NCBI GenBank assembly: GCA_938003835.1
Contig: CALKXJ010000006.1
Coordinates: 62,001-126,000 of the forward strand
Source: an uncultured Bryobacteraceae bacterium
Lineage (GTDB): Bacteria; Acidobacteriota; Terriglobia; Bryobacterales; Bryobacteraceae
DNA: 64,000 nucleotides
Direction: 5' to 3'
Positions 41,198 to 50,246 of the stretch are shown here, in pieces. The position numbers were made by a program, and so were the translations under genes. The stretch's first letter is position 1. Every line of letters begins with the position of its first letter. Below the pieces are notes generated by a model, which was not told the DNA's origin, ran no database searches, and saw only the letters and a program-made list of their open reading frames with translations.

Positions 41198-44100
41198 TTA
41201 CCTGAGAGTCACGAGGATCTCCACCGGCGCGGCCGATTTCGGCAACCGGATCCGCGAGCGCGAGCGGTCAAAATCCTTCCAGGGCTTGCCGTCGATGGTT
41301 ACCGCAGCGATCCCGCCGCCGGGCGCGCGCACGGTGAGCCAGGCATCCCGGTAGGGGTTGCGGCGGGGCAGTTCGATCCGTCCGCGAACCGCGCCCGGCT
41401 CGCCGCGCAGCGTGTAGCCGGCCGGGCCGAAATGGGTGGGCGCCTCCCGCACGACGATCTCACTTCCCGGCTCGAGCCAGCGCTCGGGCGCGGCTGCCGC
41501 CAAAAGCAGATCGCCCTCGTATTCGGTGATCAGCGCATCGCGTAGCCGGTGGACGAACTTGGCCTCGTCCGGGGTCTTGTAGAACGGTCCGGAGGGCGAG
41601 CGCCACTGGCGATACTCTTCCGTGAACAGGTTGACGGTCGGGTAGTAGCAGGCGACGAAGCCGTTATAGAGGTGGCGAATGGCGGCGCGGGCCTCGAGGC
41701 GGCGCACGTAAGTGCGGACCGGATTTTGCAGGTTGGCCTGAAAGACCATCCCGCCCCGGCTGAACCAGTACTCCTCGTCCACCCAGCCGTGCACGTGCAG
41801 CCCCAGGGGCTCCGACATGGTCAGGTTGTCCTCCCAGTCGTCGAGCAACCATTCCCCCGGCCGCTCCCGGGCGTCGAAGATGCCTGTATCGACTAAGATC
41901 AGCGGGCCGTAGAGTAACTCGCGGGTTGCCGAGAGCCGGTAAGTCGGCAGCACTTTCTCGGGATATCTGGAGTAGAGATCCCTCCGCAGGGGGCCGAACA
42001 GGCGGATCCGCTGGTGCGCCCGCGTGGGGACGTAGGGAACCCAGGTGTTGTCGCGCAGACGAATGACGGGCGCGGAAGCGGCGGCCCGGAGGACGGCGCG
42101 GCGCAGGTCGGCGCGATAGAGCTCGGCCTGCCGGCGGTAGCGCGCCGCATCGGGATCGCCAGCGTCGGCGAGCGCCTGCGCGAGCGATGTCAGCCCCAGG
42201 CTGGCGTAAGCGTTGACCGAGAACCAGTGGCCCCAGTCGCGGTTGTCCTCGAGATGCCCGGCGGGCAGCAGGCCGTATTCCGGGCAAGGTTCCCCGTCCA
42301 CCTCCACCCGCGTGAGGGCCCGCTGCTCGATGATCCAGTCGGCGGCGCGCTTCATGCTGGGCGCGACGCGGTCGAGCCACTCCCGGTCGCGCGTGACGAG
42401 ATAGTGCTCGGCCAGGGTCCAGAGCACCGTGCCGTGATCGAGGTTGTAGTCGTGCGCGGTGTAGTCGTACTCCGCGTCGATGCGCGCGCCGTGATAGACC
42501 GCCCTCTGATCGCCCGTATACGTTCCGGGGAAGGGCTTGGAGCCCTGCATGGCGACGAGGCCCTCGAGGTAAGTGCGCGCCTGCTCATGCCGTCCCGCCA
42601 GATCGAGAAGCTGCGCCTGGAAGGCCGCCTCGTTAGCGAACATCCTGTAGTTGTAAGACGCGGCCGGAACGATGTATATCCCGCTTCTCGGGTCTTTGGT
42701 CACCGAGATGCGAATGCGGGCGAGCAGTCCCTTCGCGAACAGGTTGAACCGCTCCTCCGGCACGCGAAAGGGCACGCCGGCGCCCACGACGCCGCGCCAG
42801 TAGTCGATGACGCGCGCCCGTTCGGCTCTATAATCGAGCTCCTTGAGGCGCGCCCGTTCCGCCGCAGCCAGGCCCGGAATGAACGGCAGAGCGAAGTGAG
42901 TGACCGCCGCATTGCCTGGGGCGACGGGCGCGCTGAGGTGCAGGGCCGCATCCCCGATTCGTGCAGTGGCCGAGGGCGGGGCATGCACCGCGGCGCGCAC
43001 CGGGCGGCCGCCCTCGGCCGTAAGCAGTCCACCGTCGAAAGCGAGAGGCTCGGCGGATTCCATGCCGAGCCGCACATGGAGGGATTCGGGCCTGCCGGAG
43101 CGATTGCGCGCCTCGAGCCGCACCATCAGCACCGCCGGGGTCTGCTCACTGCGCCCTGGGTCCTCAGGCGCCAGCGGGCCCTCGAGCAGCGTGGCGAAGG
43201 CCTCTTCTTCATACTCGAAGCTGTCGTCGCGCCACCGCGCAAGGGCTACGGGCAGGTGGTCCTCGAGCGTCGTGAGCGTCGAGTCCCCGGCCCGCGGGCG
43301 GAAGTTCGGCGCCGCGCCCGTCCCGATGCGCCAGCCGATGCGGTCGCCCGGCCAGGTGAGGCGCTCGAGCTCGCGGCCCAGCGCCTTGGTGCCCCGCTTG
43401 CTGATGAAGACATTGCCGCCCCACTCGAAGGCGAACTTCTGCCAGCTCGAATCGGCCGCCAGCACCAGATACAGCCGGCCGCCCTGGCGCTCGACCGGAT
43501 CGAGCGGCGGGATTTCGCGCGAGGCGCGCTCGAAGCTCTGCTCCGGCTCCACCGCCAGCCGCTCGCGGATCCGGGCGCACTTGCGCACTGCCTCGCCGGC
43601 CTTCGCCCCGTCGCCCTCGAGCGTGATGAAGGCATCGAAGTCCGGCACATACATGCCGCCGGGAGCCACGTCGGCCGAGGCAAAGGCGAACGAGCGCTCG
43701 CCGTTCTCCACCTCGATCACGGTGACGTCGTTCGACCCCGGAGGCTTGGGATCAGCGACGCGGGCCGCGAGCAGAAACCCGCCGCTCGCCGCCTGAACCC
43801 GGTCGATGGCGCCGTTATACGCCGCAAAGCGTGGCTTCCCGCCCACGCGGACATGAAGGCGAAGGGGCCGGAGGGTGGTTTCGCTAAAGACCTGCACCGC
43901 TTCGATGGCCGGCGGCGGCGCGGGGAAAATCAGCCGGAACTTCAAGGTCCGCCGGTACGGCAGGCCGGGCAGGTTCTGAGCCCGCTTGTTCTCCTCCGCG
44001 GCGAGCGGCTCGAAGCGAATGCGGCAGAGGCGCCCCTCGCAGTCGGCCCGCGTGCGGGCCACAAGCCATTCCCCCTGCCAGGGATCGTCCACCGGGTCCT

Positions 44101-44410
44101 CGATCGCGGGCATTCGCGGCGGCGTGTACGGCCAGTGTCCGGCCCAATACTGGAGCCGCACGGAGCGGCCGTCGTACGGCTGCGCGAATCGCACGGCCAC
44201 CTCGAAAATGTCCCGCTCCTCTGCCCACTGGAGCCCGTAGATGGAGCGCCCGTCCGGCGCCTGGATGAGCCCGCGCGGGTGCCTGTAGTCGAAAAGCGTT
44301 TGCAGCCGGTAGGCGTCCTCCGCGCAGCAGGGCCGGGCGAACGGCGCCAGATCGAGGCGTTCGGCTGGAAGCATCGCGGCGAACGCGGCGAAAAGAGCGA
44401 GGCGGCGCAT
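41198..44410 (-). CDS. very large secreted glycosidase-like protein (six-hairpin-type), unassigned
   Basis: A 1070-residue protein with a short signal peptide (about 1-17). I do not recognise a named family. The first half (about 20-530) is beta-rich. The second half (about 540-980) has alternating helices with segments such as PAASYNYRMFANEAAFQAQLLDLAGRHEQA and HDYNLDHGTVLWTLAEHYLV that look like an (alpha/alpha)6 barrel, as in many glycosidases and lyases. A beta domain ends the protein. Glycan hydrolysis is therefore a fold-based guess. It diverges from lpdA with a 97-bp gap and ends 58 bp from the truncated alcohol dehydrogenase start. Confidence 0.5.
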   Translation of the reverse strand: MRRLALFAAFAAMLPAERLDLAPFARPCCAEDAYRLQTLFDYRHPRGLIQAPDGRSIYGLQWAEERDIFEVAVRFAQPYDGRSVRLQYWAGHWPYTPPRMPAIEDPVDDPWQGEWLVARTRADCEGRLCRIRFEPLAAEENKRAQNLPGLPYRRTLKFRLIFPAPPPAIEAVQVFSETTLRPLRLHVRVGGKPRFAAYNGAIDRVQAASGGFLLAARVADPKPPGSNDVTVIEVENGERSFAFASADVAPGGMYVPDFDAFITLEGDGAKAGEAVRKCARIRERLAVEPEQSFERASREIPPLDPVERQGGRLYLVLAADSSWQKFAFEWGGNVFISKRGTKALGRELERLTWPGDRIGWRIGTGAAPNFRPRAGDSTLTTLEDHLPVALARWRDDSFEYEEEAFATLLEGPLAPEDPGRSEQTPAVLMVRLEARNRSGRPESLHVRLGMESAEPLAFDGGLLTAEGGRPVRAAVHAPPSATARIGDAALHLSAPVAPGNAAVTHFALPFIPGLAAAERARLKELDYRAERARVIDYWRGVVGAGVPFRVPEERFNLFAKGLLARIRISVTKDPRSGIYIVPAASYNYRMFANEAAFQAQLLDLAGRHEQARTYLEGLVAMQGSKPFPGTYTGDQRAVYHGARIDAEYDYTAHDYNLDHGTVLWTLAEHYLVTRDREWLDRVAPSMKRAADWIIEQRALTRVEVDGEPCPEYGLLPAGHLEDNRDWGHWFSVNAYASLGLTSLAQALADAGDPDAARYRRQAELYRADLRRAVLRAAASAPVIRLRDNTWVPYVPTRAHQRIRLFGPLRRDLYSRYPEKVLPTYRLSATRELLYGPLILVDTGIFDARERPGEWLLDDWEDNLTMSEPLGLHVHGWVDEEYWFSRGGMVFQANLQNPVRTYVRRLEARAAIRHLYNGFVACYYPTVNLFTEEYRQWRSPSGPFYKTPDEAKFVHRLRDALITEYEGDLLLAAAAPERWLEPGSEIVVREAPTHFGPAGYTLRGEPGAVRGRIELPRRNPYRDAWLTVRAPGGGIAAVTIDGKPWKDFDRSRSRIRLPKSAAPVEILVTLR

Positions 44411-44494
44411 TGATCCTCCGTGGGGCTGAAGACAGGCATTATCGGGAAACTGCCGCCTGAAGGCAAGCGTGGCGGCAGCGCGCGCCGCGGGTGC

Positions 44495-44500
44495 TAGAAT
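44495..44500 (+). promoter_or_regulatory. lpdA: candidate -10 box of a leaderless lpdA mRNA
   Basis: TAGAAT ends seven bases before the lpdA ATG at 44508, the usual distance from a -10 box to the first transcribed base. No Shine-Dalgarno is seen between them. The simplest reading is a leaderless mRNA beginning at or near the ATG. No clear -35 is visible. Confidence 0.45.
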
Positions 44501-44507
44501 CGGATAA

Positions 44508-45902
44508 ATGGCTTACGATGTTGTGGTTATCGGGAGCGGTCCGGGCGGCTACACGGCGGCCATCCGGGCCGGGCAGTACGGGCTGAAGACGGCCATCATC
44601 GAGAAGGACCCCAAGCTCGGCGGCACCTGCCTGCATGTGGGCTGCATCCCCACCAAGGCGCTGCTTCACACTGCGGAGGTCTTCAACCGCGTCAAACACG
44701 GCGAGGAGGAGGGAATCCTTTGCGAGAATCCTCGCCTGGACCTCAAGCGCGTCCATGACCGCAAGAACGGCATCGTCAACCGTCACGCCAAGGGCATCGA
44801 GTTCCTGATGAAAAAGAACAAGGTGGACTGGATTCGCGGCCGCGGCGTGATTGTCGGGAAAGGGCAGGTCGAGGTGCTGAGCGGCCGTGACGCCCAGGTG
44901 CTCGAAACGAAAAACATCATCGTGGCCACGGGCTCGGCGGCGCGCATGCTCCCGGGCCTGAAGCCGGATCCGGAGCGCGTGCTGACGAATATCGAGATCC
45001 TCAGCCTGGAGCGCATCCCCGAGCATCTGGTGGTGATCGGCGCGGGCGCCGTCGGCGTGGAGTTCGCCTCTATCTACAACCGCTTCGGCTCGAAGGTCAC
45101 CCTGATCGAGATGCTCCCGCGGCTGGTGCCGCTCGAGGACGAGGAAATCTCGCGTGAGCTCCAGCGCTATTTCCGCAAGACAGGGATCCGCTGCGAGCCG
45201 GGCGCAAAGGCCGAGGACATCCGCGTCACTGAAACAGGCGTCGAGCTCGATGTGACGCTTGCAAGCGGCAAGCACGAGAAAATCGCCGGGGACGCGCTGC
45301 TGGTGGCCGTGGGACGCCGTCCTGTGACGGAGAACCTGGGGCTCGAGCGCACGCGCGTGGATCTCGATCGGGGCTTCATCAAGGTCAACGAGTGGCAGCA
45401 GACGGCCGAGCCGGGCATCTACGCCATCGGCGACGTTGTGGCCGGCACGCCGCAACTGGCGCATGTGGCGGCGATGGAGGGCCTGGTCGCCGTCGCGCAC
45501 ATCGCCGGCAAGCCGGCACGCCCGGTCAACAAGAACCGGATTCCGAATGTCACCTACTGCGAGCCGGGTATCGGCAGCGTGGGGCTCACCGAGGCCCAGG
45601 CGCGCGCGCAGGGCTACAAGGTCCGGGTCGGCAAGTTCCCGTTTCTGGCCAACAGCAAGGCGTCGATCGAAGGACTGCACGACGGCTTCGTCAAAGTCGT
45701 GGCTGACGAGACTTACGGAGAGATCCTGGGCGTGCACATCATCGGGCCGCACGGCTATGAGTTGGTTGGGGAGGCGGTGGCGGCGATCGAGGCCGAAGCC
45801 ACCGTGGAGACGATGATGCACACCATACACGCCCACCCGACGCTTTATGAGGCGCTCGGCGAGGCGTTCAATGCTGTCTACGGGCTGGCCATCAATGCGT
45901 AG
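44508..45902 (+). CDS. lpdA: dihydrolipoyl dehydrogenase (E3)
   Basis: A 464-residue FAD enzyme that reoxidises dihydrolipoyl groups of 2-oxo acid dehydrogenase complexes. FAD motif GSGPGG at 9-14, redox-active disulfide C41-X4-C46 in GGTCLHVGCIPT, NAD motif GAGAVGVEFASIY (about 182-194), and the C-terminal catalytic HIHAHPTLYEALGEAFN-like segment (here TIHAHPTLYE) with the His-Glu dyad. Length is normal. It begins a run of plus-strand genes with lipB and an E2, a lipoyl-enzyme module. The lipB start overlaps its end by 8 bp. Confidence 0.97.
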   Translation: MAYDVVVIGSGPGGYTAAIRAGQYGLKTAIIEKDPKLGGTCLHVGCIPTKALLHTAEVFNRVKHGEEEGILCENPRLDLKRVHDRKNGIVNRHAKGIEFLMKKNKVDWIRGRGVIVGKGQVEVLSGRDAQVLETKNIIVATGSAARMLPGLKPDPERVLTNIEILSLERIPEHLVVIGAGAVGVEFASIYNRFGSKVTLIEMLPRLVPLEDEEISRELQRYFRKTGIRCEPGAKAEDIRVTETGVELDVTLASGKHEKIAGDALLVAVGRRPVTENLGLERTRVDLDRGFIKVNEWQQTAEPGIYAIGDVVAGTPQLAHVAAMEGLVAVAHIAGKPARPVNKNRIPNVTYCEPGIGSVGLTEAQARAQGYKVRVGKFPFLANSKASIEGLHDGFVKVVADETYGEILGVHIIGPHGYELVGEAVAAIEAEATVETMMHTIHAHPTLYEALGEAFNAVYGLAINA

Positions 45903-46671
45903 GTGCGAGCTGCGGGATCTGGGGCGCCTGCCTTACGGGGAGGCGCTCGCGCTCCAGGCCGAACTGGTGGAACGCCGCAAGCTGGGCGCGATCCCCGACC
46001 AGTTGCTCCTCGTCGAGCACCCGCACGTGATCACCATGGGACGCAACGGGCGGCACGAGCACCTCTTGGCGCGCCCGGAGATGCTCGAGCGCGCCGGCAT
46101 CGAGTTTTTCGAGACGGACCGCGGCGGTGACGTCACCTATCACGGCCCGGGGCAGGTGGTGGGCTACCCGATTCTCGATCTGCGCGACTGGAAGCGGGAC
46201 GTGGTGGCATATATTCGCGGCCTCGAGCAGGTTCTGATCGACGCACTGGCCGAATTCGGTTTGGCGGCCGGCCGGCTGGCCGGTGCCACCGGCGTCTGGA
46301 TCGAAGACCGCAAGATCGCCGCTATCGGCGTGCACATCAGCCGGTGGATTACCTCGCACGGCTTCGCCCTGAATGTCGAGACGGATCTCGACTACTTCCG
46401 CTACATCGTGCCGTGCGGGCTCAGCCGGCCCGTGACCTCGATGGCGGCCGAGGGCGTTCGCGCCGGCCGCGCGGAGCTGATCGCCGCGATCGCCCGAAGT
46501 TTCGCCAATGTGTTTGAATGTGAGGTCGTGCAGGGCGCGACCGAGTTGAGGAGAGATTCCGATGATCGACGTAGTGATGCCCCAGATGGGCGAGAGTATC
46601 ACCGAGGGGACTCTGACCAAGTGGCGGAAGAAGCGCGGGGACCGGGTCGAACAGGACGAGCCGCTCTTTGA
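45895..46671 (+). CDS. lipB: lipoyl(octanoyl) transferase, 3' end overlapping the E2 gene
   Basis: A 258-residue enzyme that moves octanoate from acyl carrier protein to the lipoyl domains of E2 subunits. RGGDVTYHGPGQVVGYP (about 77-93), the catalytic Cys174 in VPCGLSRPVTSM and the Lys in RKIAAIGVHI (about 139) are present. The ATG at 45895 overlaps the lpdA stop. The stop at 46671 lies 110 bp inside the E2 gene: the last 36 residues are read out of frame from the E2 lipoyl domain and are Arg/Asp/Gly-rich, unlike any LipB end I know. Normal LipB would finish near 46560. Confidence 0.9.
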   Translation: MRRCELRDLGRLPYGEALALQAELVERRKLGAIPDQLLLVEHPHVITMGRNGRHEHLLARPEMLERAGIEFFETDRGGDVTYHGPGQVVGYPILDLRDWKRDVVAYIRGLEQVLIDALAEFGLAAGRLAGATGVWIEDRKIAAIGVHISRWITSHGFALNVETDLDYFRYIVPCGLSRPVTSMAAEGVRAGRAELIAAIARSFANVFECEVVQGATELRRDSDDRRSDAPDGREYHRGDSDQVAEEARGPGRTGRAAL

Positions 46672-47938
46672 GATCTCCACCGACAAGGTGGATACCGAAA
46701 TCCCCTCGCCGGCCGCCGGCATTCTGGCTGAGGTGCTGGTGGAGGAGGGCGCGACAGTCGCGATCAACACGGTTGTCGCCCGCATCCAGGAGGCGGGCGA
46801 CGGCGCCGGCATCGCCGCGGCGCCGGTGGAAGAGGCGCCGGCGGTTAAGCCGGCTGCTCCGCCGTCAGAGGCCCCGGTGCCGGCTGCCGAGGCGGCTCCG
46901 CCGCCACCAGCGCCGGCTCCTTCGCCGGCGCCGGAGGCTGCCGCCCCGGCCGCGCCCGAGGTCGTTGCCGCGGCGGAGGCCGAGGAGGGCCTGGGACCGA
47001 TCTCGCCGCTGGTTCGCCGCATGGCGCGCGAACATAACATTGACCTACGGCAGGTCAAGGGGACGGGACTGGGGGGCCGCATCACGAAGGCGGACGTGGA
47101 GGCCTACCTGGCAGCGCGCGCGGCCGCGGCGGCTCCTCCCTCTCCTGCTCCCGCCGCCCCGGCGGCGGCTCCGGCTGCACCTCCACCCGTGATGCCCCCA
47201 CCGCCGGCGGCGGAGGAGGTCAAGCCGGTGGCGCCGCCGGCAGCGCCGCGCACCCGCGTCGAGCCGATGAGCATCATGAGGCAAAAGATCGCCGAGCACA
47301 TGATCTACAGCCGGCGCACCTCGGCCCATGTCACCACGGTGCACCGGACGGACATGACGGCGATCGTCAGACTTCGTTCGGCTCTCAAGGACCAGTTCCA
47401 GGCTCGTTACGGATTCGGCCTGACCTACCTGCCGTTCTTCGTGCGCGCGGCGGCCCAGGCGCTCCGGGAATTTCCCTTGTTGAACGCTTCGATCGAGGGG
47501 ACCAACATCCTCTACCACAACGACATCAACATCGGCATCGCCGTGGCGCTCGACAACGGTCTCATCGTGCCGGTGATCCGCCGCGCCGACGAGCTGAGTA
47601 TCGTGGGCATCCAGCGGGCGATCGTCGATCTGGCCCACCGGGCGCGCTCGCGGCAGCTCAAACCCGATGAGGTCCAGGGCGGGACCTTCTCGATCACCAA
47701 CTTCGGCAGCTTCGGAAGCCTGTTTGCCACGCCGATCATCAATCAGCCGCAGGTGGCCATCCTGGGCGTGGGGGCTGTGACGAAGGAGCCCGTGATTATC
47801 GATGACGCCATCGCGATTCGCTCGGTCTGCTACCTGGGGCTGACATTCGACCATCGCCTGATCGACGGGGCGCTGGCCGACCAGTTCTGCCAGAAGGTTA
47901 AATCGGTTCTCGAGACCTGGTCCGAGCAGGTGCTCTGA
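46562..47938 (+). CDS. 2-oxo acid dehydrogenase E2 (dihydrolipoamide acyltransferase)
   Basis: A 458-residue E2. One lipoyl domain (about 1-75, lipoyl Lys42 in EISTDKVDTEI) is followed by an Ala/Pro-rich linker, the E1/E3-binding domain (ISPLVRRMAREHNIDL to ITKADVEAYL, about 143-183), a second Ala/Pro linker and the catalytic domain ending in the HXXXDG motif DHRLIDGA (His431, Asp435). Which E1 it serves (2-oxoglutarate, pyruvate or branched-chain) cannot be told from sequence; no E1 is in the window. The ATG at 46562 has GGAGAG upstream. Its first 110 bp overlap the end of lipB in another frame. Confidence 0.93.
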   Translation: MIDVVMPQMGESITEGTLTKWRKKRGDRVEQDEPLFEISTDKVDTEIPSPAAGILAEVLVEEGATVAINTVVARIQEAGDGAGIAAAPVEEAPAVKPAAPPSEAPVPAAEAAPPPPAPAPSPAPEAAAPAAPEVVAAAEAEEGLGPISPLVRRMAREHNIDLRQVKGTGLGGRITKADVEAYLAARAAAAAPPSPAPAAPAAAPAAPPPVMPPPPAAEEVKPVAPPAAPRTRVEPMSIMRQKIAEHMIYSRRTSAHVTTVHRTDMTAIVRLRSALKDQFQARYGFGLTYLPFFVRAAAQALREFPLLNASIEGTNILYHNDINIGIAVALDNGLIVPVIRRADELSIVGIQRAIVDLAHRARSRQLKPDEVQGGTFSITNFGSFGSLFATPIINQPQVAILGVGAVTKEPVIIDDAIAIRSVCYLGLTFDHRLIDGALADQFCQKVKSVLETWSEQVL

Positions 47939-47949
47939 GCCCCAAGGCG

Positions 47950-48465
47950 ATGGCTGCGGAGCAGGTCTTCCTTGATTTCTCCGCACGCAAACTGGAGCAG
48001 CTCGCCGGTCGGATCGACGATTGCCTCGGGAAGTTGACGGGTGAGCAGCTCTGGCGTCGGGGCTCGGAGGCGGAGAACGCCGTCGGCAACCTCGTGCTCC
48101 ACCTGTGCGGCAATCTCAGGCAGTGGATCGGCTCGGCCGTGGCGGGCTTGCCCGATATCCGCGACCGCGACGGCGAATTTGCCGCCCGCGGCGGCGTCGA
48201 GCCGGCCGAGTTGCGCCGGCGGCTGGCTGCGGCGGTGAGCGAGGCGGTGGCGACGATCCGCAGCCTCGCCCCCGGTCGCCTGCTCGAGCCGGTCGAGGTG
48301 CAGCACTACCGTCTCACCGTGCTCGAAGCCGTCTATCACGTCGTCGAGCACTTCGCCCAGCATACCGGCCAGATCCTGTTCGCCACCAAGCAGATGACGC
48401 AGCAGGATCTGGGCTATTACCGGCACCTGGAGCCGCAGACGAAGCACGGCGAAACCACCCCGTGA
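47950..48465 (+). CDS. DinB-like/DUF1572 four-helix-bundle protein
   Basis: A 171-residue protein of the DinB/YfiT-like superfamily, probably a metal-binding helical bundle. Conserved elements seen are NLVLHLCGNLRQWI (about 38-51) and AVYHVVEHFAQHTGQIL (about 124-140), whose His residues would form the metal site. Members include thiol-dependent transferases; no activity is known for this one. It stands between E2 and the membrane glycosyltransferase, whose ATG overlaps its TGA by one base. Confidence 0.75.
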   Translation: MAAEQVFLDFSARKLEQLAGRIDDCLGKLTGEQLWRRGSEAENAVGNLVLHLCGNLRQWIGSAVAGLPDIRDRDGEFAARGGVEPAELRRRLAAAVSEAVATIRSLAPGRLLEPVEVQHYRLTVLEAVYHVVEHFAQHTGQILFATKQMTQQDLGYYRHLEPQTKHGETTP

Positions 48466-50060
48466 TGCGATTGCGCTGGATCGTCGCCGCGGCGATGGGG
48501 TTCCATCTTGCGGCGGGCCTGCTCATCCTGCCCTATCCGGGCATCGAGGCCGATGAGGCCCTCTTTGCGGGCGGCATCTACTCCCCGGAGCGGATGGCGG
48601 CTGCCGTCGAGCTAGGCGGGCGACCGGTGGCTACGATGGTCATGGGCTACATAGGGGCTCTCAAGGCTTGGCTCTATGCGCCTGTCTTTTCGCTTCTCGG
48701 CGTCTCGGTCTGGACGCTCCGGGCTCCGGTCCTGCTCGCAGGGGCGGCTACCGTCTGGCTGTTTGGGAGCCTGCTCGCCCGCCTCGGCGGGCCATGGGCG
48801 GCCGCCATCGGCGCCCTGCTGCTCGCCACCGATCCGATCTTCCTCACCACGACGGTCTTTGACTGGGGGCCGGTGGCGCTCCAGCAGCTCCTTCTCGTCG
48901 GAGCCATGCTCGCCCTCGTCCGTTTCGCTGAGGGGCGCAAGGAGCGCGATCTGTTGATCGGATGCTTCGCCCTGGGGCTAGCCCTCTGGCACAAGGCTGT
49001 CTTCCTGTGGCTCCTGGTTGCGATGGCGGCCTCGGCCGCGGCGCTCGCAGGACGCCAACTTCGCGGGCTCGCAATACGCTACTGGCCCCGCGCCGCCGGC
49101 GCCTTCCTTCTTGGGGCTCTGCCGTTCATCTTTTACAACCTCGATCAGCCGGGCCAGGCCTGGAGCGGCCGCCGGCTGGGCCTTCAGGACTTTGCGGAGA
49201 AGGTCGAGGTGATGAAGCGCAGCGTCCGCGGCGACGCCATGGCGGGTTTTCTCGTGGCCGCCGATGGCCACCGGGAGGGGCCGGCTGCGGCGACCAGGAT
49301 CGAGCGGGTTTCGCTCTGGCTCAGCGACCGCGCCGGACGGCGGATTTCGGGCATCCAGCTCTGGCTTATGCCGGCGGCCGCCGCAGGACTGTTCTTCCGC
49401 CGATGCCGCCGCCCGCTTCTGTTCTTCGCCCTCGCCTTCCTGGTGGCCTGGGCGCAGATGCTCATCACGGTCGAGGCCGGCGGCGGCGTGCATCACACCG
49501 TTATGCTCTGGCCGTTCGTTCACGCTTTTCTCGCGGTCGGCCTCGCCGCCGTCGCCTCGGTTTCCCGCCGGGTTGCTCGCTTGTGCGCCTTTGTGGTGCT
49601 GCTGGCTGCGTCGATGAATGCCTTGGCGACGAACGAATATCTGGCCCGCCTGATTCGCTACGGACCGGAGCGCATGTGGACCGATGCCATCTTCGAGCTG
49701 GCCCACAGGGTGCGCGACTCGGGCGCACGCTACTTCCATCCCGCCGACTGGGGCATGGGGGATCAGGTGCGGCTGCTCACGGCGGGCAGCATCGTTGTCG
49801 AGGAGGCCGTGCAACCCTTCAGCCGGGAGTCGCTCGACGAGGAGGAGCGGCGGCTTGTCCTCGAGCGGATCGGGCGCCGAGACGCTGTTTTCGCCCGGTA
49901 CGTGCCCGGCTGGGGCTATTTTCCCGCCGCCACCCGCCTGCTCGAAGAGACGGCCCGCGAGGCGGGCTTCGAGCTTGCACCGATCGGAATCGTTCAGGAT
50001 CGCCGCGGGCGGCCGGTCTTCGAGCTCTTCGCCTTCCGGCCGGGCGCGATACAATTTTAG
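48465..50060 (+). CDS. PMT-type (GT39) membrane glycosyltransferase
   Basis: A 531-residue polytopic membrane protein. It shows the acidic first-loop motif IEADEALFAGGIY (about 25-37) typical of GT-C enzymes, multiple hydrophobic helices, and a soluble C-terminal domain (about 400-531). Likely substrate is a polyprenyl-phosphate sugar, acceptor unknown. The ATG at 48465 overlaps the DinB-like gene stop (TGATG). It is the third such enzyme in the window; the other two are at 39-1739 and 16332-17966. Confidence 0.75.
   Translation: MRLRWIVAAAMGFHLAAGLLILPYPGIEADEALFAGGIYSPERMAAAVELGGRPVATMVMGYIGALKAWLYAPVFSLLGVSVWTLRAPVLLAGAATVWLFGSLLARLGGPWAAAIGALLLATDPIFLTTTVFDWGPVALQQLLLVGAMLALVRFAEGRKERDLLIGCFALGLALWHKAVFLWLLVAMAASAAALAGRQLRGLAIRYWPRAAGAFLLGALPFIFYNLDQPGQAWSGRRLGLQDFAEKVEVMKRSVRGDAMAGFLVAADGHREGPAAATRIERVSLWLSDRAGRRISGIQLWLMPAAAAGLFFRRCRRPLLFFALAFLVAWAQMLITVEAGGGVHHTVMLWPFVHAFLAVGLAAVASVSRRVARLCAFVVLLAASMNALATNEYLARLIRYGPERMWTDAIFELAHRVRDSGARYFHPADWGMGDQVRLLTAGSIVVEEAVQPFSRESLDEEERRLVLERIGRRDAVFARYVPGWGYFPAATRLLEETAREAGFELAPIGIVQDRRGRPVFELFAFRPGAIQF
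50050..50055 (+). promoter_or_regulatory. candidate -10 box for the small basic-protein gene
   Basis: TACAAT spans the last codons of the glycosyltransferase gene, 38 bases before the TTG start of the small ORF. It would give a leader of about 32 bases containing GGAG at 50080-50083. No convincing -35 is visible. Confidence 0.3.
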
Positions 50061-50093
50061 AGAACCATTTCTTCGGATTGGAGACAACAACCG

Positions 50094-50225
50094 TTGCCTG
50101 ACGACAAGCTCTATCGTGCGGAGTATCTCGGAAGCGGAACGTTCATCATTCACAAACCCAAGCGGAAGGCGCACAAGCGGCGCCAGCAGCGGTTGAAGAA
50201 CCCTCGTCCGGGCATGCGCAAGTAG
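50094..50225 (+). CDS. small basic protein (43 residues), unrecognised
   Basis: A complete short ORF in the 186-bp space between the glycosyltransferase and glucarate dehydratase genes. It starts at TTG 50094, with GGAG ten bases upstream, and ends at TAG 50223-50225. The N-terminal half is mixed (PDDKLYRAEYLGSGTFIIH); the C-terminal half is extremely basic (KPKRKAHKRRQQRLKNPRP), 15 Lys/Arg in the last 23 residues. It has no membrane segment, no signal and no cysteine. Such composition fits nucleic-acid or ribosome binding. I do not recognise a family. Confidence 0.6.
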   Translation: MPDDKLYRAEYLGSGTFIIHKPKRKAHKRRQQRLKNPRPGMRK

Positions 50226-50246
50226 GTGCGCGGAGGCGCCCTCGGG

